Positions 45,101-59,500 of a stretch of DNA of 64,000 nt are shown piece by piece; the first letter of the stretch is position 1, and each line of letters begins with the position of its first letter. A model generated the notes under the pieces. That model saw only the letters and a list, made by a program, of their open reading frames with translations. It did no database searches and was not told the DNA's origin. Source of the DNA: Mycteria americana (taxonomy: Eukaryota; Chordata; Aves; Ciconiiformes; Ciconiidae); contig NC_134367.1 of NCBI RefSeq assembly GCF_035582795.1, positions 111,947,062 to 112,011,061 on the forward strand, in the 5' to 3' direction. The position numbers and the translations under genes were made by a program.

Positions 45101-48100
45101 ACTTTTAGCATGTATTATGCACTGATTTAGAAACTATTTTAAAATACATTAAAGCCATCATGAGGAATGAAGGAAGCCCTGCATTTCTGAGTGCCTGTTT
45201 GATGCTTACCTCGTTGAATTCAGGAAGAAGGGATTATTAAAGACATAAAAGCTGTCTCTTTATCAGGAGCTTAAAAACGCTCCAAGGGAAACCAAATCTG
45301 TTGTGCTTAGCTGCTGTAATTTAAGAGCCAAATTCTGCTGTCGTTTATAATGGCATAAATTTGAATTTGATTGAACTCTGGATTAACATTGCTGCAAACG
45401 AGATCAAAATGTGACTTCAGAAGTTCATAAGGTAAGAAGCAGTTTTGCACCCAACCCTGTTCATTTTATCCATGTGTATGCTCTTACTGACTCTGTGCTT
45501 TGGCACGTCACCCTGGAAAAAAAATACCTGTGGCACATTTGATCCCTTTTTAATGGTCCTAGTCAGAATGGGTATTTTTGATTCTAATGCTAGATGTGGC
45601 CAGATTGGTAAAATTCCACTGGGGTTTCTATACTTTGCCATTCCCATGATATTTGAATACTGCGTGAAAAAAATAATGGCATGCTGCCTAGATCCTGAGA
45701 TTCTGGTTCAAGTATTTCATGGACTTTCAGGTTCAAAAGGGCTGCAATTACATCGAGTTTCACTTGCTACATAACACAGGCCAGCTTGTGTGATTCTGAC
45801 AACACAGAGATGAATAGGAGAGAGTCTAAAAAGACTGCAGTAATTTCAATAATTAAATATTGGTTTAATAGTTAATACAAGTTCATTATATAAAAATGAT
45901 AGCTCACAACTTGATGATAAAAAATCAGAACTGTCCACACTATATTGATTAAAAAAATACTATTTTTTTGGTAAACATTATGAAGTGCATTGGAAAGCAG
46001 TTAATACATTTTTTTTCTGAGTTCATTAAAGTAGAAGTTCTTGAATTAGACAAATATATGTAGACTTATAAGGGAAAAATAATTCCAAATCTTAGTGTTC
46101 ATTTCAAAAAGGAATAGTGTTAGCCGTCCTCAGCTTGTTCACTTTCTTACCTCTTCCACTGACATCCAGTAGGGTTACATTATTTCAAGGTCAGTATTTC
46201 CAAGGGTGATTCTCTCCAAGGGTGCAGGACATTGTGTAATTGGCCATCGGTCAGAAAATGCTCTAATACTGGTAAAGCATGTAGGAATGTTTTCTGCTTG
46301 TCCTTATATGACTTACAAAGTATACAGCTTTTTTTTTTTCCCCAACTCAACGTCAAATTAATGGAGTTTGTCAGCTGTTTAGGTAATGGGCTAGAGCAGA
46401 CATTATGTTTTAGGAGGAGATGTACGTGTGTTGCATTGTGCGGCCAAAATCCAGAAAGATGAATGTTTTCAACCATCTTGACAACCAGACTACCTCCCTG
46501 AATATACAGTGCCTAGTAGCCTTAAAGAAAGATTGTTTTGCAAAACCTTTTAATGATTACTGGCAGAAATACAAGAACAATGAAAGACATTTTGATTTAC
46601 ACCAACATGAAGTGAGAGCAGAACCAAGTTCTAAATGACAGGCACTGTCAGTTTATTTGTGATTAACCTCATACTCCTCTTTTTTTTTTTTCCAGTAGTG
46701 CTTCACTGGTGTGGATAAGGAGTTAGTGTAATGCTTGGGAACAGGTCCAGAAGGTGACTGACCCCACTTCTTCCAAGTCTTACCTGGGTTCAGCTGTGAT
46801 TTCTTTTTGCAAAAGTCAGTAGTATCACCTGAGGGTGAAGAGCTGGAGCCAATGCTAAACTTCTCCGCCTAGCTTTTACCTACCTGACCTCTGCAGCAGC
46901 ATCCATCTCCAAAGTTTGGTGTGTAAGCTTCTTGTAAAGCTCATGGAAGGAATTCCACACCACAGAAGAAGCGATCCCAAATTATGCAAACTGTATAAAG
47001 AGCCATCCAGGGAGCTCTGGGCAGTGGCGTGAGTATGAAGCCCAGCTCACACTAGAGCAGGGTTGCTGGAGGCAAACGGCTGCATCCATTCAGGATCCAG
47101 AGTTGCAAATCCTTACATCTGTCGCTTGGGAGGAAGAAACCCTTGCAAGCTTGTTATTATTTTTTAAAGATTTTCCACAGGGGAAGAAGTGCTGCTGCCT
47201 ATAACGGGAAGGGAGCCTGGGTTTAGTCCCTTTCCTGCTCTAAGGGGATTTTGGATTTGTGCCTCCCACCTTCCAGATGAGTGGTGCAGCTCCTGGTTGG
47301 GGCTTGAGCACCAGTAAGCTGCTGCCTTGCAGAAAGGAAGGTAAGAGGTAATTTTGCGTCTGTGGTTTAAGTTGCTATAACTTTTGGCTGCTTTTATTTT
47401 TCTCTATAATTTCTGCCTCAGATTAGCTGAGGAGTCTTTGCTGATGTGGCATTATCACCATTCCCTGTATTAATTATTGCTAATGTCCTTCTAAGATGTG
47501 TATTCATCCAGTTATGCCTGGAACACTTCCCTGCAAGTTTTTTTTTGTGTGGCTGAAATGGGAATTCCAGATATTTGTTGATTCAAGGATGAAAAAAGCT
47601 TCCACTTAAATCCCTGCACTCTCTTCTCCAGCTGACTTCACTGTTTCATTTAGTTTCTCAGTTTGCACACTTGGAAGTCAGGACTTCTGGTATGGACCTT
47701 CTTTCCTTCCTTCCTCTGGGTTAGTGCCAAATGATAGCTTGATCACTTGCTCCAGCGCTATGTTCTGTGAACGACCCTCACATAATTGCCTCCCCTAATT
47801 AGCAGGGAGATGGTGTGCAGGGTAGGTGCTGCATGCACATCCAAAGGGTTTCGATTCTCAACCCCGTGGAAGGCAATGGCAAAACTTTCCTGGGACGAGC
47901 TTGCTGTAGCCATAGAGTAATATGGTTACAGCTCCTTAATTACCTCTTTACTGGCATTGGTACTATTCCCAAAATATTTGTGTTTACTGGATACCTGTTA
48001 GAAAGCTAGGGCAAACTGCTCGATGCTGGTGTTTGAAGGGGGTGGTGGCGGGTGCTGGGCTGGAAGGGCGGTGGGTGCCACTGGAGTGTGCTCGGGCCGT

Positions 48101-51100
48101 GGAAGTCACCTCCCCACTCCCAGGCGCAGCAGATGCCACACTGTCACAAGGCGCTTGACTACTTATTTTCTCATCAGGCTACATTCTTACTTGTTCTTCC
48201 ACTAAGTTTAGCCTACTGGGGATGAAAGGAATTTTTTTTCAGGCTCATCAGGGCCAGAGGCGTCTTTGAACACCAGCCAAAGGAGGGTAAAAGCGAGTCC
48301 TTGGGTAATGGCTCACATCACCAAAGCCCAATGAAGTGGGGAAGGACCACAGATGACATCTCGGTGCAGCATTTCTGATGATTTATTTATTTGTTTGGAT
48401 TGGGCCTCATTGTCTACTTTTACATATTAATTTGCGGTGTCCCACTGCCCTTCTTGATCTCTCTTCTCACACGCACGACCTCTCAGGTGCACCTTCTCTG
48501 ATGTGCCCCAGATCCTGTCCCCGACTGCAAGCAAGCACTGCTACCCCATGTCCCTGGCATCCGTAGGTGGTTTTTTCTTACGATTTCCAGGCCCTGCACA
48601 GCCTCCTTTCTTACTCCTTTCAGCACTAGCTTCCTCTGCCCATGCTCACCTACCTTCCTCTACCTTCACACGCAGGTCCAAGAAGCCAGAGGCAGCACCA
48701 GCTGTAGGTCTGATGCAGTCCTGCCGTGCCTCTTGCTGGCTCACCCTTGCACGGATGAAGCATGTGTGGGTGTGAAGGGGAACTGGAAAGAGCTGTGGCT
48801 TAGCCAGCCAGCCGTTGCTGCATGCCCAGATCGCACAGCGAGCGCCCTTTGGCTCAACTCTCCCGTCTCTACCTCATTCCTTTTGGCTCAGAATAAGTGT
48901 TGGACTGTACACGTGGCTGCCAGAGAGGAGAGCGTTTTCCAGATAAAAAACGAAGCAGAAGAATATGGATGAGAGAAATATCAGAACGACATTTCATGGA
49001 GCTTCCCCTACTTTCCTTTTTCTCCTCACTTTCTCGGGTGTGTTATGCCCCCTCCAAAGGGCAGCCTGGCCACAGGATCCCCATCTTTCTTTGCTGTCAT
49101 GAGGGCACTTCTTGTTGTGGCTGCTGAATGTGGGGCCAGGTGATATCAGTGTGGGATGCTTGGTTGCTTTAAGCCTATACTTTGGCTGCTTTGGGTTAAA
49201 ATAAACAGGAACAGGGTGCACTGCTTGTGAGTTCGTATGTAATTGCTGCAGCCCCGCAGATGAAATTCATTCAACACATCTCTTGTTTGTGAAAAACGTA
49301 GAGGTCAAGATAGTCCCTTTCCACACCTTTCCTCATTATTTTTGAGTTGCGTGTTGTTTAGATGAGTAACTTAGAAAAGGGAAAAAAAAAAAAGTAGTCT
49401 CTTAAAAAGAAAAAGGTTTGGTGCTTTGATCTTTATTTAATAAATAAATAAATGTTTGATTGATCGACCAAATCCTAAAAGAATGAGAAAACATTCGATA
49501 CCTCTTATGTATCCATGAGTCCTTTGTACAGTTTGTATTCTGCTAAAGTGAGTAGGGGGCTCAGAATGAAAATAAATGCAAATATTTTAATTTGTGATGA
49601 ATAAAAACTAAAGGAGAGGAGTGATTTCAATTCTAAACTATTTAAATTTAGGAGTATTTGCTAAGAGAGGACTACTATAACAACAAGAAGTGATTGCCTT
49701 TTTTATTCATCCCTGATGTCCGGAATGTCTTTCAGTTACTGAAATTGCATGGATGTGAGCAATCTCACAAAAACCAAGTTGAGCGTGCTCATAGGACTGA
49801 AGTTAGATGTATGTATTAATCCCACTGGGTTTAAAGGGATGAATGGTGCAAGTACAGCTACTTGTGTGCCTGTGGATCTATGGAGTAATAGCTCCTGTTT
49901 TGCAAAGATCTGCTAAAGAAAAAAATGGTTGCTGAAGCTGCTACACAAGATGGGTGTATCTCTCATCTTCTGTCATTCGCTTCTCCCCAGACAAAAGTCA
50001 GATCCAGCTTTTGTAACTCGGTCCATTTCTCTAAGTTCAGTTACTTCAAGTTCACGTAGCGGTGGCAGGGTGGAACTTGTCCCGGGGTGTAGTCGTACAT
50101 CACTCTTTAGATGTGTTTTTACTACTATATAGTAACTGGTGCAATTTAGATGTGTAAAAGAAGCCTGTTTGAATTACGGGTGGTCAAAGACACTTCCTTT
50201 TTGAGCAGTTACTTTTTCAGAGAGCACTGGTTTAATCAACAAGGTTGGTGCCAACCCACATCTAACCAGATTGTCCTCGTGCCAAAGACACGCCGAAGTC
50301 AAGGCAGATGGCTTGTGAGAAACGGCTTGCAGGAATGGAAAAGAACAGCAGGAAGTTTTCACTGGTTTGGAAAGGCTTAGTCTTGCTTCAGAAACTGTGT
50401 TCCAGAAGAGAAGCACAAGCTGCTTTGGGAGAGGAAGACAGGGCTGAGAGTCTCTCGTTCACTCTGCCTAATGCCTTGGGATGTTATGGGAGAGCTGCGC
50501 CTCCACACAGGGGACCCAAATGTGGTATTATTTCACATGTTCCACGTACCGAAGGTGCAAAGGGAAGACCCCTCTGTCATCTCTCCAATTCAGGTAATGT
50601 GGACCTAACCCGAGCCATTTCCCAAAGGACCATTTCATATGAGAGCATCGTTAGCATAGATAACACGTAATTACAGATGGCAACACGGTCAAATGTGTGG
50701 GCTGACTGGAGGATGTAACTCCTCGTACAGAGCTCATGGGCTGGCTGTGGTGAGTGCTGAGAGGCACCTGAAAAAATGCCAAACGTAGTTCATTCTCACT
50801 GAAATCAACAGCACTTGATAGCCCAAGACATAGGTTTATCTGAAATGGAAGCATTTTTTTAAGTCCCATGGCAGTTACAGTACATACAAATGAAAATTTG
50901 CTCTAAATTCAATACCTAATTTCCTCTGTCCTTTCTCCGCTCATCAAGACTAAAGTTGTACAATAAGGTACAAACGCTGTGGCTTGGGGCCAGTCTTTAG
51001 ATACGTTTAGCTTTTCAAAGAGTGAGAAATGCACAGGGCAGAAATGTGAAGACATGATGTAAAATATGAATAACTAACTTGTAATAATTTACACCATTCA

Positions 51101-52789
51101 CTGTTTCTGAATTATATTTGTGATCCTGCTGCCATTCAAATTGGCGGTCACAGGACTGACAGTAAGGATCCCATTTCCATAGCTATAACACCAAGGCGTT
51201 CCTGATCTTCCGAATGTGGATCTACTGTTTCCATGATGCTGTTGGGGTAAATCCAACATCACCAATGCCTAACTAGATGGAAAAACAATAGCAAACTTTT
51301 ACATAGTGCTTTTACATTTAGCATTTCTAGTACTTTCCAGTCCTTAAAGCATCCCTCTTTGTAGGACAGTGTTATTGAAAATTAAGAGCTGAGGCATCTG
51401 GAAGCCAACTCACTCATCAAAGGCAGACGGGGAGTTCAAGTTACGATGATTTAATCACTGGTCCATCCTTCTTTTACATGGGTGAGTAGCGATTTCTGGG
51501 TGAGCTGGTACTTTGAGTGCTCAGCACCTGCAGGTCCAGATACGATGCAACAAGGAGCACGTCAACAGCTGAACTTGCTGCAGTCCATTCAAGTCTTCAG
51601 AGCAGCCCATTGATTCATCCGGTTCTCACGTACTCAACTTCCAGTTTGCTTTTTGGATTAAGAACCTGGTGTTTAGATAATCTCTAATAATTTCCTGCCC
51701 AGTAGGACAGGTTCTTAAATCCCTACTCAATGACATTGATATTTGTGTTTTTGCACAGGTGAAACATCCACTGACACAAAGGAAATGTGCCCAAATAAGT
51801 TCAAAGGAGAGGCCAACTCTGAATATTTGTCTACAGTAGTAATTTCTTGCAAACTATCTTCTGTCTGTACCTCTGCATATTCTGTAAGGGATGATTCTGC
51901 ACCTTAGCATCCTCAGCTCTCTTAAGTGAGTTTGCTTCGCACTTTCAACTGAAACACTTCGGAGTGAAGGCACAAGTGAGATCACGCTTACACGCTATGC
52001 CGTAGTGTTACTACTCTTGCAGTAAGAAAAACTCAACACAGTGATCTTGTAAGACAACATTTATGATGTATCTAAATTTAAATACATCTAAATCCATTCT
52101 AAATTCTGCTAAGGGGGAAGTTGTGATTTCTTGTGTCTCCTTGACTTACTTGATTTTTTTCTTTTGCCTTCAGATCTTGTCATAATACGAAAGTTGCAAA
52201 CGAAGGCACAAATTTAACATTTTGTCTTTTTAGATTTTTTTTGCATAGAGACGTCACAGTGTAACATGCCTTAATTAATGGAAAGCAAGAATGGATTGCA
52301 TAAACTCCCGATTAATATTGTCTTAGCAAATTAAATCTGATTTAATGCTTTAAGCCAAAGAAATATTTGCATAGTTAATGAAACTGATTAACTTAGAATT
52401 AATTTGCAATGTTTAGTCATATGGCTTAAAACTAAAGTGATGTTAGTAATGTGTTGATTATTATTAGTACTCAAGATAATCAGGCTTGCTAGATGATTAA
52501 ATGTAAATACATAGTAAAAAAATTGGCTCACGTTAATAAACAATTTCAAATAGGAAAATGCCCCATGATGATAGACTGAAATCAAGGAGTGTTAATTGTA
52601 CAAGTAGAAGCTAAGAAGTGTGGGAAAAGCACAAGTTCCCCCTTGTCTGCTGAAAGGGGGTGAAAAGCTGCTTCTTTTTAACTTCCCTTTGATTTGCTAA
52701 TGATTTCTTTGTGCCTGGGAACAGTCAGTATGGGCCACGGACCCGGTGTACCCAAGTGCTGTACAAACAGATCTCGGTGAGCTCCTGGA

Positions 52790-53570
52790 AGTGTGGACGG
52801 GAGCTAACGGGCAGAGGCATCACCGGGCAGGGCAGAGGAGATCGTCCGTGGGTCAGCGCCCGTGTGCACGGGCAGCGGGGACCTTGGTTCACCGTAACTG
52901 CGACTATTTTTTTTTTTAAATTTTTTGTTTTTTAGTTCTGCAAGCCTTGAAGCAAAGTTTTAAGATAGGGTTGCAAGGAGGACCATGTAGTGACTTCTGG
53001 AGATGTGTAGGAAACTCCCCTTTGAGATAGGGGCTCTATCGGAGAAAGCACGAAAGCGCGTGCTTAAAAATGAAGTGGTCGTGGTGCTAAGAGCTGGTAT
53101 CACTCACTTGTAAGGATGCAGAGCTTGCCGGTCAGTAACCTAGAAAAGGCAGCAGATAAATAACCTTGGCAAAGGAAACAAAGGGCCTGGAAAGCAAAGA
53201 CAAGTAGTTAGCGTTTGATAGGATAGAGTGGTACCCTAATAAAGTACCTGTTCTTATCCCCTTGTCTGGAGGCTCAGTCAGTCTCTAGAGTAACTGAAGA
53301 CAGCTAAGGGATCGTCCGCATTATACAATTTTTTGTTTGTGGTTGTCTTGGGTTTTCTCTGAAGTTTGGAGCCACCGCAGCTCTGTGGCGGCATTCTGGG
53401 CTCAGCCAGCGCATCCCGCCGGATGGTGCCGGGGACGGCGGGGCACAGCTACCTGTCCTGGCACAATCCGGGGACGCCCCGGGCCACACGTACCCTCCTG
53501 CCCGGGTGTGGCAGGCTGGCCCGGGTCTGTGGGCACGGGGTAAGGGGGGCAAAGGCGGAAGGAAGAGTCT
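52790..53570. other. Two small CpG-rich patches in intergenic DNA
   Basis: About 52790-52890 and 53360-53570 are GC-rich with many CpGs (for example CCGCCGG, CCGGGGACGGCGGGGC, CGCCCCGGG), separated by AT-rich DNA. They stand out from the surrounding sequence but carry no coding frame that I recognise. They may be an unannotated promoter, an enhancer or a GC-biased repeat. Confidence 0.5.
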
Positions 53571-56500
53571 GGCCCTTAGGTTTCCGCACGTCCGAGTCTA
53601 ACCTCAACCCGTAAATCTGATTTCTATCTCCAAATAAATAGGTTTCGTGGCATGTAAAAAGGGTAAAATTCTGACTGTAAATCTGATCTTTAGGTTCTTA
53701 CTTTATAGCGCTGTTTATTGAGTAAAATCACCTATTTCAACAGGGGTTTTTTTTGCGCTTTGAATTTTCATAGTGTGAGAGTCAGATCAGAGTTGACTAG
53801 GCAATTTCTTCACTCGGTTACACTAATGTAAATACCAATTAAATGAATGTACAAATTTGTTTTCATACAGCTGTGAGCAGAATTTGACCCAGAGAATCAT
53901 CAGTTGACTCCACATTGGCACGCTCTTACGTTTTGTCTATAAATTAGGAAAAAAAGTATACATCAAATCAACTTTTCATCCGTCAAGAAGAGGCCTGGGA
54001 TTGTGTTGTCTGAAGCCTTGTAAGTAGGAGCTGCTTTTCTGTGCGAGTTTTCTCAGACTGTTTTTCTGGATGGAGAGTCTACAGAGCTTATAAACAAGAA
54101 AGACAACATTGGGGGAAGGCAGGTGTCCTCTTCTGGGTCTGATAAAGATGCTAGCTTTGGCCACCTGACTGCTGTGGCCAACGTGCTGGAGTCTACAGCT
54201 CATGCTGGTCAGACAGCGTAAAAGAACATGTGAACTTTCCTCATCCACTTCATTGTGAAGTCTGTGGTAAACTTTACCTACGGGGCCCAAAGAAAAACCA
54301 ATGCTCATATGATCTTTTTTGCAGGCTATACTTCAGAAGGTGAGGTGGAAACCTGCAGCAGGAGGGTAACAACAAGCACGTGGTGATACAAACATGGTAG
54401 GCGTTTGCACTGTCCGTATGTTTCTCTGCTGCTAAACTACCTGCTTCATGTACCATTACATCTCCTCGTTGTGTCTCCTTAATGCTTTAGTGTCTGGGTC
54501 TCATCCAGCCATGACTCTTGCCTTCCCTCTGTCTGGAGATGGGTGTGGTGGGGATGATTTTTTCTTTTTTTTTCTCTCCTCCCTTCTTATCACTAGATTT
54601 TGCTTCAGATCATTTTGACCTAATTCTCTCTTTTTGACTCCTTAACACGAAGTTTTGCGATGCCTGTGGGTTATAATCCTATCTCTGTTATGGCTCTTGA
54701 AGTCCCTTGATAGCCACAAGAAAAAGGCTAAATTTAATTAAACCCTGAGCAACCATTCTTGCACAATACCGCAGTGTGCTGCCACTGCTTCCGATATCTC
54801 GGGAGCCCTTCTGTATAGGATAGCATCCCTATTTCCCCATAATTCACCGGGATCCATGGCTGCCAGTAGGTAAACAGCATAAACATGGGTTTTCTAGACT
54901 CAACAGTAATGTTATGCAGCTCTGTCATCTCTGTAACTTAGCAGGAGCTCCGGTCCCTTCCATATCATATAGATATGCTTCTTGCTCCTTATATCATCCT
55001 TTAGAGGTGACAGCACTATCTTCCCAGATAATGTGAATGCCTGTATGGGATGTTTCCGGATCTGATGTTTCTGTTTGCTGCATTTTTTTATGTAAGCGAA
55101 GAGTGATTTGTAGCTGAATAAGGAGAAGGAGGTGCATCCTGGTGAAGGCAGATGACCCAGATTGCTTGGACATGTTGCATGGCTCTGCCAGATGCTTCGG
55201 TGTGGTCATCTTTGAATCTGTCATCTGAATTCTTCCTCTTTGTCAAATGAGGGTAATACCTCTTCCTTCGTACCATCCATTTCAGGATTTTTATGTTACG
55301 TTCTTTAAAGTAGCTACCGCGATGCCAGCCTGGCCTCCGCTTGAATATTCTAGATGCTGCTGTGATAAAATAACGTGGCTTTCATACATCATGTCACAAG
55401 TCCCACCAGCTTCTCCATGTCCAGGGGCTTCACTGAGGGCTGTGGGGAGGGCTGAGGGGAAAGGGGCACCAGACAGGCACATGTGAGCCTTGGAGAGGTA
55501 CCACACAGGGTAACCCAGCTCCATGGAAGGATATTGTATTCGCAGTATCGTCCAAATGCGATCCTGATATATAATCTACATGTACACACATGTATTTATG
55601 TCCCAAAGGCTATTCCAGTTTTATTTGTTTGGTAAAAATCAAGAGGAACCATAATGAAATCTGTTTAATTCAGGGCAGAATCAAGCTCATTGCCAGGTTC
55701 AAGATATTGTCATATTCAGGATCACTCTATATGCTGATAATGTTATTGCAAAGAAGCCCGTGCATTGCCTACATTACTGCCTAAAAGATATAACCTTACA
55801 CTGTGTTTAATGCAAGAGAACAACGTTTATAACATGAGAGTTTCCTGCTTATAATGTAATAGTATACTTGGTCAGCATCTCTTGATGTTTTACAACCAAA
55901 TTGTAAGTCCATTTAAATGATTTATTACACCACAGCCTGGATAGTAAGCACAGGTAAACAGGTTCTCTGGGAAGATTTAAACTTGGAGGACAGTCACTAT
56001 AAAGTCTAACAGAAATTCATTGCACTTCACAGATGGAGCAGATTAAAAAAAGTAGTCCATAACTACAGACAGCAGAGAAAGAAAATCCTAAATTATCAAG
56101 ATGCAATGAAATCCTGTTGCAGGGTACCATACAAATGTCTTGGGAAAAAAATGCAATTGATTCTTTAAAAGAACAGATGAAAACTGGGCTTGGTGACCAG
56201 CTATTTTAAAAAGCTTCCCAGACCACACGTCCCCAGCGGGCCAGCTTAGGAAGCTGGTGTGGTTACGTTAGGGTGGACAGCGAATGGGGACTGACTGTAA
56301 TGATGTTTTTTAGATTTGCAGATTGAGGAGCATGTGTTCTGATAGTCCTAAGCAGTTAAAAATCACGTGAAGCTTTCCTGCAAATCACTCCACCATGAAA
56401 AGGAGTAAATGTCAGGATTTTTAAATTTGTTTCATATTCTTTAGCCTTCAGGGTTTGCTTTCTCCCTGCTCTCCCAACTCATCTCTGTGACCATGAGGAC

Positions 56501-59500
56501 TAGAGGCTTATTTTGTAAATGGCGAGTTGAAAAACACATCAGCTCTTGAAAGATTTGCCATTTAGTCAATCAAGATGACAACACTAAACTGATAAGGAAC
56601 AACAACAAAAGTCGCTGGCAATGAGCATGGACTAGGAAATTTAGAGCAAGTGATAGTTTTCAGAGCTCTGATATGCCAACAGAAAAGCAGGGCAGAGCCA
56701 GCAGAGAGGCTTGGAGCTGGAGGGAAGGAGCATCTGTGAAATGGCTGTCAAACCCACAAGTTTTCGAAGGAAATTTTTGGAAGTCTGGAGAGAGTTACAG
56801 TCAGTAAAGTTTTGCCAGTTAATGCTGGCTCAAGATCTTAATTGTACTCCTTAATTAGGAGTCCCTTTGCTTAATGAGGAGCTCTTCTTATAGACTGGCT
56901 AAACTGCGGCAGTGAACTTGCCCTTGGTGCAAGTTTATTGTGGTAGCCAGGAGTAACTCACCGGAGTCAATGAAGTTGGTGTCTAAAATCAGTGCCATAT
57001 CTGACTCAGAGCTGTTGGCTTCATCCTCCAGTTTTGTTGCAAGCCAGATTTTGAGGGACAGGGAAATGGAACAACATGCTTAACACAACAAGGTTGGGAA
57101 AAAAAAAAAAAGTCTTTGTCTTTAATCCTGAAGAATTTGTGTTTTTACTATTTTGCCTATTAAGCACTGAAGCCACCCCAATAGCGTGGCTCTCGCAGGG
57201 AATTGCAATAGCCTGCCTAGTTGTGTTATGTTTAAAGGAGAAACTTTGCTTCACAGGCAGACTTAAACAGTTACCTTCCAGCTTTGATTTTGCTCTGGGA
57301 ATATAGGAACTGAAGTGCCACCTGCTATCAGTTTTCCCTCATCCTTTATACAAGCCCACATCGAGTCCTTCCTTTGTAAAGGCTTGTCTCTAACTTAGTA
57401 ACTGCTTATACAGGGAGGAAATGAGAGGCTGAAATCTCTTCTTGCTTTGTGACACCATCACTTGCCTAAAAAGAAAGAAAAATGGTTCGGTGTCTCTCTT
57501 TCATCCTTCTTCTTGCAATACCCAGACAATAGATGGGCATGTTTTGTTGAATTCTGGACAGATTTTACCCACTGTGAAAATGTATATAATGCTCAAAGAG
57601 ATCATGTAAACAACTATACTGGCAGCTGTGTTAAATGGTGCCTGAATTCCGACTGTCAGCTGGTTGAGTATTGACTGCGTAAATAGACAGAAGGCTCTTT
57701 GCAAAACCTGCCTGTCAGTCGCCTATAGAGCACAGTTCCCTCTGCTGCAGGGGTCATTACGTGGACATCCGTTGCACGTGCTGTGTAGGAGTTCAGACCA
57801 GATATTCCTATCACATTTGTTTTCCTTATTTATGTGAAGGTATATAGCTGGTTTTGTGTTAGGAGTGAGTTGTTTTACTTGGATGCTATGAGCGCGGCTT
57901 GCCCTCATCCGTCTGTGCACCAGTACAAATCAGAGGTGGCCTTTACGTTAGCTGGTAGCATACCAGCACTCAGAAAACAAGCAAAAAATAGCATGGCAAC
58001 AATGTGAAAGCAGAAATGTTAGTAGCTATAATTTTACTCCCTGGTTTGCTTTTGGCTGTTTGGCGCATCTGCAGCTTTCTCGCAAGTCAAGTGTATTATC
58101 ATCAAAATGGGGACAGGCAGAGGTCTACCCTAAAATTTGACTCCTAAAACTTGACTCCTTATACCCGAGTCATAAAAGAGCTCCTAAGAAGTGTAGCTGT
58201 AGTTCACAGTAAAGTCGTTTTATGTTGCCAAAGGTAAAGAGATCTTTGACGTGACGTGACAGTTTATATCTGTGTTTGTATGATATGTGCAAATAAAGGC
58301 CTTGAGCACAGAATAGGTAACAATAAATAATAATTAAAAATTGCAATCTGTAGAATGTTTGTAATTTTCAGTTAAAATCAATTGGATTTTCATTTCGGAT
58401 GTTTATTATTCATAACGAAATAGATAGATTTATGCCCTTACTAAAGATCCATGATCCAATCATGAACCCCCGGCTAACACCCACTGCCTGAAATCCATGG
58501 CATATCAAAACAGTGCATCATTTGGAAGTCTGCAGGAGGCACGTGCCTTTGCTTGGCTGTGCTTGCTTCCAAGGGAATGTGCTTCAGGGACAGATGAGAA
58601 AGTTCTGGTTTTCCTGCTGCAGGCAAATACAATTTGCAAAGGGCGCAAAAATTAGGTGGCAAAGGAGGCTGAGACACTATTTCTTTCCCTACTGAATGGG
58701 GGACTGTGAAATTTCATGCTCGTGTTTGTGTGCTTTGTGGATGTGGAGGTTTTGTTTGCTAAAATTTAAGAAAGGTAAGATAGTAGTTGAGAGCTGATGT
58801 GGTTGGATCTTGTTTCTACAAAGTTGTTGATTTGCTTAATGCAATAGAAGTTGTGTTATCATCCCATGGTCATTGGATTTTGGTAGTCCAGATCTTTGGC
58901 CTTGTAGAGGTTAGATGGTTTTCAGTGAGGGAAGGTGGCTAATGAGCGCAGTGACTGCTCAGGTAGGACTGTACCTTGTCGATAAAAATATTCCTCGCCT
59001 GCCGGGCGAGCAGGGGGCTTGCCCGTGCTGGCTTCACAGTGCCCCCAGCTCCTGCCCGAGGACTGCAGCCCTCCCCCCTCCTCCCCCAACACTGGGTAGG
59101 ATGAAGGGTGGCAGGGCTGTCTTCTTCCTGGAGGGTGGTTTTGGTAAAGACACAGAGAGCATCTGTTTCCAAGCTGCTGTCTGCCTTACTTCCACCATTT
59201 CCTTCCCATTCTCCACCCTTTTCTTCCAGGGTAGCACACATGGAGCTGTGCTTTGCAAAAATGGTCTCACATGTGCAGGGCTTACATATTTTGTCCTTTT
59301 TGGGCAGCTGAAGCATGCAGGGGTGAGGTTTACTTACCACTTGCTGTACAGAAGACCTGTGGAATTCACTGCTGCAGCAATTGCCTGAATTCAGATTTAA
59401 GAAAAAGAATAAATCCTGAATATTTGATGCCCGTAATGTGATGTTCATTTCCACATGCTGGAATTGGATTGGGAGAGTAACAGGGAAGCTAGAGAGTGGA

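Larger units (their letters stand above)
39501..52789. other. Upstream flank of LHCGR, gene-free
   Basis: About 13 kb of mostly AT-rich sequence with short chance frames only. Listed separately are the palindrome at 40085, the E-box inverted repeat at 40943 and the 19-bp duplication at 42072. Around 45330-45395 (agccaaattctgct ... actctggatt) there is a stretch that looks like an old amniote interspersed repeat, at low confidence. No exon recognised. Confidence 0.55.

Noticed and set aside
50308..50670. 120-codon plus-strand frame in intergenic DNA
   Set aside because: No recognised domain, signal or neighbouring exon, so treated as chance.
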